NCBI GenBank assembly: GCA_012934845.2
Contig: WNNJ02001008.1
Span: 1-64,000 of the forward strand
Length of the DNA stretch: 64,000 nucleotides
Reading direction: 5' to 3'
From: Pomphorhynchus laevis
Taxonomy: Eukaryota; Acanthocephala; Palaeacanthocephala; Echinorhynchida; Pomphorhynchidae
How positions within the stretch are numbered: position 1 is the stretch's first letter; every line of letters begins with the position of its first letter. Made by a program: the position numbers and the translations under genes. Shown piece after piece: positions 27,401 to 36,400 of the stretch. Under the pieces are notes generated by a model. The model had not been told where the DNA came from, made no database searches, and was given only the letters and a program-made list of their open reading frames with translations.

Positions 27401-30400
27401 ACTTTGCAAAGAGATTGCACATGCCCATTGATAATTGATCCTCATCAAATTGCGCTTAATTGGCTAAGTAAAATGGAGTTTGGTCGCACAATTCCTTGGT
27501 CTTTAAAGAGAATACCGGATATAAAATCATATTCTTTAAATTCGGTAAATGCACATTACAACATAATTTTCTAACTTTTGTATGTTTTGTATGGCTAGGT
27601 GATTATTAGAGTAGATAATACACGTGAATTAGTGGAATATTGGAGATGGTTAAGAAGATGCAATGTTCTAAAATCCATTAGGTAAAATTACTTTTGCATA
27701 TGTAAATATAGATGTATAAATGTAATGAAGAAATGCAATTACTAAATGTAAATATGTAATGCTTATAATTAAATTATCTGTCTAAAATAATATTTGAATT
27801 GCATCCAGCGGCAGGTGAATATCATTAAACGATAATGCTACAATATCATCATTAACTACAATGATAATATTATATTTTTATTTCATAAAAATAGAAAAAA
27901 GGATGTTACAAAAAATACTTTTAACGATATTTTCTAAATTTCGTGAAATTATTATTTTATAATAATTAATTATTAATAATAATTATTAATTATTATTAAT
28001 ATAATTCCATTCTATAATAATATATAGAATGGAATTATTATATTTAATTATTACATATCAAATAACTGATTCTAAGTATCAGTTATATGATGATTATTTT
28101 TTAAATCAAAAATAAAGATAAATAATTATTAATAATTTATAATTATATTATATTTTATACAATTTATTATTATATTTAAAAAATTTAAATTTCAAATAAA
28201 AATCAATTCTTATGAATTGACTAATAAATAACAGACGATGTATCAGAATAAGGATTAGAGGTCATCAGGAGGAACTGCATTGTTATAAGGTTTAAGTCCT
28301 TGTTTTCGACCCATCATAGCCATGATGGGTCGAGGAATAGTTATTATCATGCTTTAGTTTCTTCGACACAAATAAATATTCTTCTTGATTACCTTTATTC
28401 GGATTGATTATATAAAGCGAGCTGATAATTTTCAGCATTACTTTTACAACACACCGATAAGTTCAACAACCGATTATGTATTTTAAATATATTATATGTG
28501 GGTTAATTTATATTAATAAATAGTTTTGAATAATATTATTAATATAAAAATTAAATTACTATATTTTAAAATTAATTATTGAATTTAATTGATCAAAGAT
28601 CTCTATAGTTTAATGATATACTCATACTTGTACGTGTTGAGAACCATGTTCCCTTACCCGTGTGTTATCGTGTAAACTAGGCGGACTTCTATTGATAAGG
28701 CATGATACCATTCCTAATTGTGTAGCATGGCTTTTGAAGAAGATATGCAACACTGTTCAGATAAGGTTATTTGTAAGGCTATTACACAACAGCTTTACAA
28801 ATTTTATCTGCAACTAGGGTTAACGAGTCAAACTATTAGTGATAACGACTTAATCTATCTAAGTGTCCGTGTGTCGTCTTTGCTTATCACGAAAACCAAA
28901 AATGTCTAAATACAATAAAAGAGTTTTAAACTGTTGAAGGAACATTATTTATTCCTTATTTTTTCTTAATTTCGATGGAAAAGGTATATAATCCACAAGG
29001 TTATTAAAACGAATAGCATTTATTACCGAAGAGAAGCACCGCTCAAGAAATATATTAACAAAATTACCAAACAGCACTCATGCACATTAAATCAAAAACA
29101 TTTTAAGACCTATTTGCCGCAAAACCTGTAATAATTAATAAAAATAAAAATATATAAATTATAATATTATAATGTTTTTAATTAATAAATATTTTTACAA
29201 AATGCATTATTAACAAATAAGTAATTTGATAAACAAATGTTTATAAAAAATATATTAAATTATATTGCAATTATAACATATTTTTAATATATTGCGATTA
29301 TAGCAATTTATTAATAAAATATCACAATTAATTCTGATTAATTTCTCGGTTAAGTGTAATTACTGTTGTGATTGGTTCAGCTTGTCAGATAGACCTTAGT
29401 ATATCTGCTAATTTCGATATTATTGACTTTACTATTGACGACAATGATGTGAAGGAAACGCTTACAAATGGGATTGTGGATATCTTTACTACAGACAGAG
29501 AGCATGAATTCAAATATATTAATTACAATGAATGCAGAAATTTAAGGTTTGAGTTAATGTAGATTATAATTACTCAACTTAACATTCTAATCATAAAACT
29601 GTTAACTCAACTTATTATTTTGTAACACTTTCAGTTAGAAAACGTTAACAATTTTTGAACATAATCGACTGCGAACAATCGATTATAAAGTTAAGAAACG
29701 TATTTCAATACGTGCTATTATTATACTTACTAATATTTAAATTTAATGATATTACTACTTATTACTACTTATTATATTACAACTTATTACTCTTCTCTTT
29801 TGGTTTACTCGATTAAAAGGAATAAATGTCTTTTAATTGAATGTAAATTGAATTGATTTAATATCCACCTAAATTGGATAGAATTGTTCTTTTTAATTTT
29901 TTATAAGTCGTTAGTCAACTTGATATGAGCTTAATCATTTTACACAATTAAGCTAAAATGCTTCGAATGTCTTATTACTTGTTTGAACACTTTAAATTTT
30001 TTCCTCGAAACAGTAATCATATATACTGCATTAATTGCCATTCCATTTTCAAAGGAGCTTAAAGTATTTATAGTCTTTTCATAGTAATATGAATTTAATT
30101 GTAAAAGTTTATGAGCCTACGTATTTTGTACGATAAATATATTAATACATTTAATATTTTTCATCGAAACAGTAATCATTTATACTGCATTTATTGCTAT
30201 TTCACAAAAATAGCAATAAATAGTGGAATGACAGACAAAAAATTAATAATAATAAATAAGTAAATATTATAAGTAAATAAGAAAAAATATTTTAATATTT
30301 AAAACATTGAATACTTAAAAATTTCCTTTTATATTAACTAAAAGGAAACTTTAAGTACTTTAAGCCCTTTTTAGAGTAATATGAATTTAATTGTAGAAGT

Positions 30401-33400
30401 TCATTTAATCAGATTACTTCCCTGAGTATACGTATTTTGTATTATAAATAAATCATGTAACTATTTTTAGCTTAAAAAGGTTTTGATAACCCAGTATTTT
30501 TATAAACCGACCAATATATAATATACCACGTATTAGATGTCGTACCAATACTTAGTTTCAGCAATTCTGACAGATGTCATATTGGTTGGGAAACAAAATT
30601 AACAGTTAATAACGGCATGTCAGTAGAACAAATCCGATCACTTAACTTAGTCCAAGTATTTTGTACTATAAATAAATAATTGAACTAATAAATTTAATTG
30701 TAAAAGTTTATGAATCTACGTATTTTGTACTATAAATATATTAAAACATTTAATATATTTCCTCGAAACAGTAATCATCTAAATATTTGAGCTATTTTTA
30801 GCTTAAAAAGGTTTTGATAACCCAATATCCGTTGACTAGCATACCATTATTAGATTAAAATTTGAGATTAAAACTCTAGATTAAAATAAATTGACAGTGG
30901 AAGCAAATGTAAAATGAATTTAAGAATAAATTGTTACGGCTTTTGTTGTAGGAAACAATTTATAAAATATACAAGCAACTTATCTCAGTAATTAAATACT
31001 AATTTTTTAATTAAACATTTAGTTTTTAAATTAGATAGTTTTCTTAGTAATAAATGACTTAAATATTGAGAAAATTTATGTTGTTCCAAAATACAGGCTA
31101 ACGTTAACATAGATGATTAACGCTGGGGAGAATCATAAAATGAGAATAAAAATAAGGCAATGAATAAATATTCTCAATTTGTTAGTGCTGCTTGTTTAAG
31201 TGCTAATCGTTTTAAAAAATTGTGCCACCTGTTAAAGTGCTGATCTTTTATAAAAAATTTTGCCACTTGTTGAACTGTTCTCTTTTATTAAAAAATGTTA
31301 AATTTCTTGTAAGTTAATTTACGTATAAATAGCAAATGAGTATGATTTGCAGTTTAAAAATAATTATTTAATCTGTTGCTTAAAAATTTGTGATTTTTTA
31401 AAGTCAATCGACGATATGGGAAAATTCGCTTTTAAGCTTTATCGATGAATTTGATATAATTAAGTCTGCTGTTTGGTTTAAACCGTTGAAGATTATGTAT
31501 GATCAATGCAAACATGAAATGGTAATTTTTGTTTTAATTGTGTAAATTAGACTAAATTATCGACTGTTAATGAAAAATATTTATTAAAAATATTTTATTG
31601 CGACTTTCTATCCGAAATGTGTTAGCCCAATTCCATAATCAAGTAAGATATAAATTATCATAACTCCAATGTAATAGAGAAGATATAGTGAAGTTTTATA
31701 CGACGACACATCTTCTTTTTAAAATAATAGTTATGATCGGATGAAAATAGCTTCACTCACTGAAAACGGATGAGTGGCTTTGAACGCACAATATTTATAC
31801 AGATAAAATCCAAGTGATTGAAATTCAATGGAAAAATTTTTAAGAGTAAAAAATCATAACAGTCAGGCATTTAAGAGTGATATTATGCCCATTGTAATCT
31901 TTCGGCATGAGGTTATTACCCCCTCATAAATATTGTGAGGGGGTAATAATGTTCATGTTCATTATTGTGAGGGGGTATCAATTTGTTGAAAGTCAACAAA
32001 TTGATAAAATAGAATTAATAGAATCCTTAATTTTTTATTTTTTTCCAGAAACTATCAGGAATTATTTCATTATTTAATAAATTAAATAAATTTTAAAATA
32101 TTCAGGAACAATCGGGTAAAGTTGAACGACAACAAAAATTATTTTGATATTTCGCTAGTAACTACTAGTATCTTCAGAAATTAACTCAAAAAAAGAAAAA
32201 ATCAATCACATAAATAAAGTGGTTTCTTGTCAGTTTGTTCATTGATGCTGGAATCAAAATCGTTGTGTGCACTTATTCATGTAACGTACTCACAAAGAAA
32301 ATATGCATTTCAATACAGCATCAAGCATCATCAAGCGTTTTCTATATTTGAGTTTGGTAGTGCAAGGATTTCGCCATTTATTCTAGACAAACACTGGTGA
32401 CTAGTACTACCACAAATATATATAATACTGCCACAAATATATATAACAATATATATTGTTATCTACTGAACTATAAATATATTTTCTGAATAAGTTGAAA
32501 AGCAGCCTAGTATCCATAAGGTTCTATTTATAAAAAAGATTATTTTAAGAGTAAAAAATCATAACAGTCAGGCATTTAAGAGTGATAATATTTATTATGC
32601 CCATTGTAATCTTTCGGCATGAGGCGAAAAACAACTAATATCATACTGCCACAAATATATTGTTATCTACTGTATTTTCTGAATAAGTTGAAAAGCAGCC
32701 TAGTATCCATGAGGTTCTATTTATAAAAAAGATTATGAAAGCATGCATCAATAATTTTAAAACGTTTCGTTTATTTAAACTTTACACGAAAACAAACATG
32801 AAATCAAAAGTAATTCACTAGGGTTTTAATTATCGGTCACGTACTCGCTTAACAATTGCATTGAGATTAGTTGGTTTGAATCAAGGGTGTTTGTAAGGTC
32901 GTCATGTAGCGAACCGATTTGCTTGAGTGACCATTTGGAAAGGACAGGAGAATGAAACAGGTGATAAATGGGTGGACATTGTATGTGACAAAATTTATAG
33001 AGGCGATAATTCGAACGATTGTGGTATGGGATACGGATTATGCAAAGCTTATCGTCATACCCGTGCATATGGGACCGGACAATAAGTGGTCTATTTTTTC
33101 GTATGATTTATGGCATAGTGATTTTAAGGAAGATGATAACATAATAACATAATAATTTTATTATTTAAATTTAAATTATTTATTGAATTTAGTTATTAGA
33201 AAATTTTGAATTATTATTTTTATAATAATACAATAAAATTAATACGGATACAAAAAATTAATTTTAACTTATACAATTAAAAATTTAAATAATAATTTAA
33301 AGTATAATTAAAACTATAATTTTATTTATTAGGTTTATTCGTATATTTTATTAAATTGTCCACAGACAATTTTAATCTTTAATATACTACATTATGAAAC

Positions 33401-36400
33401 GACAAACATTAAAAAATAAATATTTTGTTTAAATTTTTATTATTCTCTGGTTACTTTTATAAAATGAAGCTTTGTCTATTTTTTTAATTTTTAAATATGA
33501 TAGAAATATATTGGAAATATAATATTAATATAATATTATAATATTATATTAATATTATAATAGAAATATAATAGAAATAATTGTCTTTTTAATGCGATTA
33601 AAAAGGACAAATAGTCGAAAGCTAGTAAATAAAAAATTGTAAAATTAAAAATACTCGTGTTTATATTAAGTTAGACACGAATGCAATTCTCAACGATAAA
33701 ATATATTCATATTTATCTTAAATATATTCTTAATAATAAATTGTAAAACCAACTTATTAATTAAACGTAATTAATTATTATTAATTATTATTAAAGTTAT
33801 TTATTATAATTTAAGTTATATTTTCGCTTCGAATTATTTTTTATTTCCACCGTATAGTTTACCAACATTTTGTAACAATTTAAAATAGTTTAAAATAATT
33901 GATTGAATAAAACCGTAAGTTTATAGAAACTGTGAGTTGTATCGAAAGATAATTCACTGTTTGACATTGTTCATTTTCTCAATTTCAATTTCTTGTGTAC
34001 AATGCGATAAATGCTCGATTTTTATTCGTTAATTTTGACTTGAAAAATTAAGTCAAAAATTAAATTATTTGCAGAGAATTAGCTTTGATTTCGATTCAAG
34101 ATTTTTTGATTGCTACTTTCTATTTAATGCAATAAAGAGCAATTTATTTTGATAATTAATAAAAATTTTCCAAACATTTAATCGAATATTAAATATTCAA
34201 TTCGAAAAAGTTACTTTTAATTAATACTTTATTAATTTGTTACTTTAGGAAATTATGCAAAATGAAAAAATAAAAATTCTTCAGTATCTGAAATCGTTCG
34301 CTGCAAATTTACGCAATGTTAATCTTTTATTGATTAGTCTTTCACAGGCAACTTTGCTATCCAGTGATGTGAATATTGATTGGGGAGAAATATTTAGCTA
34401 TTTTTCGCCAGAAAACAGTACAATTCAAGCAGGGGATAGCTCAATTCTAGCAATAACAAATTCGTTTCTATCATATTTAAAGAGTCAAGTATTTCCAAAT
34501 TTGAATACAAGGGCTTTGGTAAAGTCTACCTTAAATAGAATACGGGTATTTAATTGACAAATTTTAGAAACTAATTCGTTCCCTAATCGTTATGAATTGT
34601 ATTAAATTGAACACAGAAAACGATCTACCAGAAAACACTGTAGAAGTTGTAAGATGTTACGAAAACAGAGAATTAGTTACTAATTTCGATTCAATAATCG
34701 AACACGGGAGATTTAAAGGCACGTTTATTGAGTTTGTTAACTCTGAAAAATATTTAGGAGTCATCAACTCAGATACGTTTAAGGTAAACCTTTTAGCTTA
34801 GTTGTTTGATTAACAAAATGTAAAAGTTTTAACTAACTCTATCTAAAAAATACATTTTTTAATAAAAATATTATTAAAAGTGTTTGTATTTTTCTATATA
34901 ATGGTGGTGCACGAATGTGCTGAGTAAACAAAGGTCCAGGATTTCTTACGAAATGCGACATTTAGAGAAAATGGTGTTGCTTGATAGACTGGACTTTGAT
35001 TCATGACTTTCAGTCACCATATCATTTCTATTGTCACTTATATATAATGAAATTTCCAAAATAAACTGACAAATAGACCGAAAATTATTATTGACAGCGT
35101 TTTAATCCTCTAGGGGTCTTCCTCAGGTCAAATAAATTGTAAGTACTTTATTATAATCAAGACAATTATTTTAACCAATTGTTTTTATCAGTGAAAGGTT
35201 GGCACTTTCACTGATATCAAGTCATATTTATCTTCACAAATTTTTGACTATTGAAATAGTCTTTTTCAAGTGTTATATATAAATTGTTAGTGCGAAAAAT
35301 CGCTTGAAACTTTGGTACAGGAGCCAAAACTGGATACGATTGATTTTTAATGCGTATTTATTGCTAAATAACTGGACTTCGATCATCAGCTCCATCAGTC
35401 TAATGTATCACTCCGAGACGCTCCTAACCACCCAGCAGTCATCGTCAATCGGATGAAGTGGTTAGGGTGCGTTTCGACTGATAATAATAATTTATATTAA
35501 TAATATAAATAATATTTATATATATTTTATTTATTAATAATAAATAAAATGTTTAAAGGGAATTATATAACCATTTATTTAAGGCTTAATGAAATATTTA
35601 CGTGAAAACTAATTTAATTTTCTTAAATTGACTGGAACAGCAACAAAAATAATTTAGACAAAATTTAGAAAAATTTAGACAAATTTTCAAGCACAGATCC
35701 GTGTTCCTCTTCATGTTATTCTTCTTCATGTTGTTCTTCCGCAATAACCTGAAGAAAAACAGATCTGTGTTTGCAAATTTGTGTAAAATTAAATAATCTT
35801 TCTTTTTGTTGATGTTCCAATCAATCAAGTGATGAGCAACAGACATTCTATTCTATATTATTTTTTATTTTTAGACAAATTTTCAAACACAGATCCGAGT
35901 TCCTCTTCATGTTATTCTTCTTCATGTTGTTCTTCCTCAACAACCTGAAGAAAAACAGATCTGTGTTTGCAAATTTGTGTAAAATTAAATAATCTTTCTT
36001 TTTGTTGATGTTCCAATCAATCAAGTAATGAGCAACATACATTCTATTCTATATTATTTTTGTGAATGGTTTTAGGGCCAAACCCAGCCAAAAAACGTTA
36101 AAAACGTTTAAGATTTTGTTATCAATATTTCTTCCACCAATTGTGGACATCGTCAGGATAATTTGTGATTTGCTAGAACAGTTTTTGATAGAAAATTTAT
36201 AACTGTTCTAGCAAATCACAATTTATCCTGACGATGTCCACAATTGGTGGAAGAAATATTGATAACAAAATCTTAAACGTTTTTAACGTTTTTTGGCTGG
36301 GTTTGGCCCTAAAACCATTCACAAATATTTCAACCCAGCATGTCTCATTCCGATATATTATTTTTCTATTTAAATTATTTAAAAATAGTTGTTTATACTT

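Noticed and set aside
28727-28910. Independent 60-codon gene starting at ATG 28727
   Set aside because: The reading frame fits a dynein AAA5 segment, its acceptor phase matches the exon before, and the exon after continues the domain. A separate gene is less likely, although the donor is weak.
34546-34567. A 22-bp intron between two dynein-like exons
   Set aside because: Using the stronger donor gtaaag at 34519 gives a normal 49-bp mini-intron in the same phase.
35598-36042. Two related open frames on the minus strand as a gene pair
   Set aside because: They are two copies of one AT-rich tandem duplication with no motif and no splice context.
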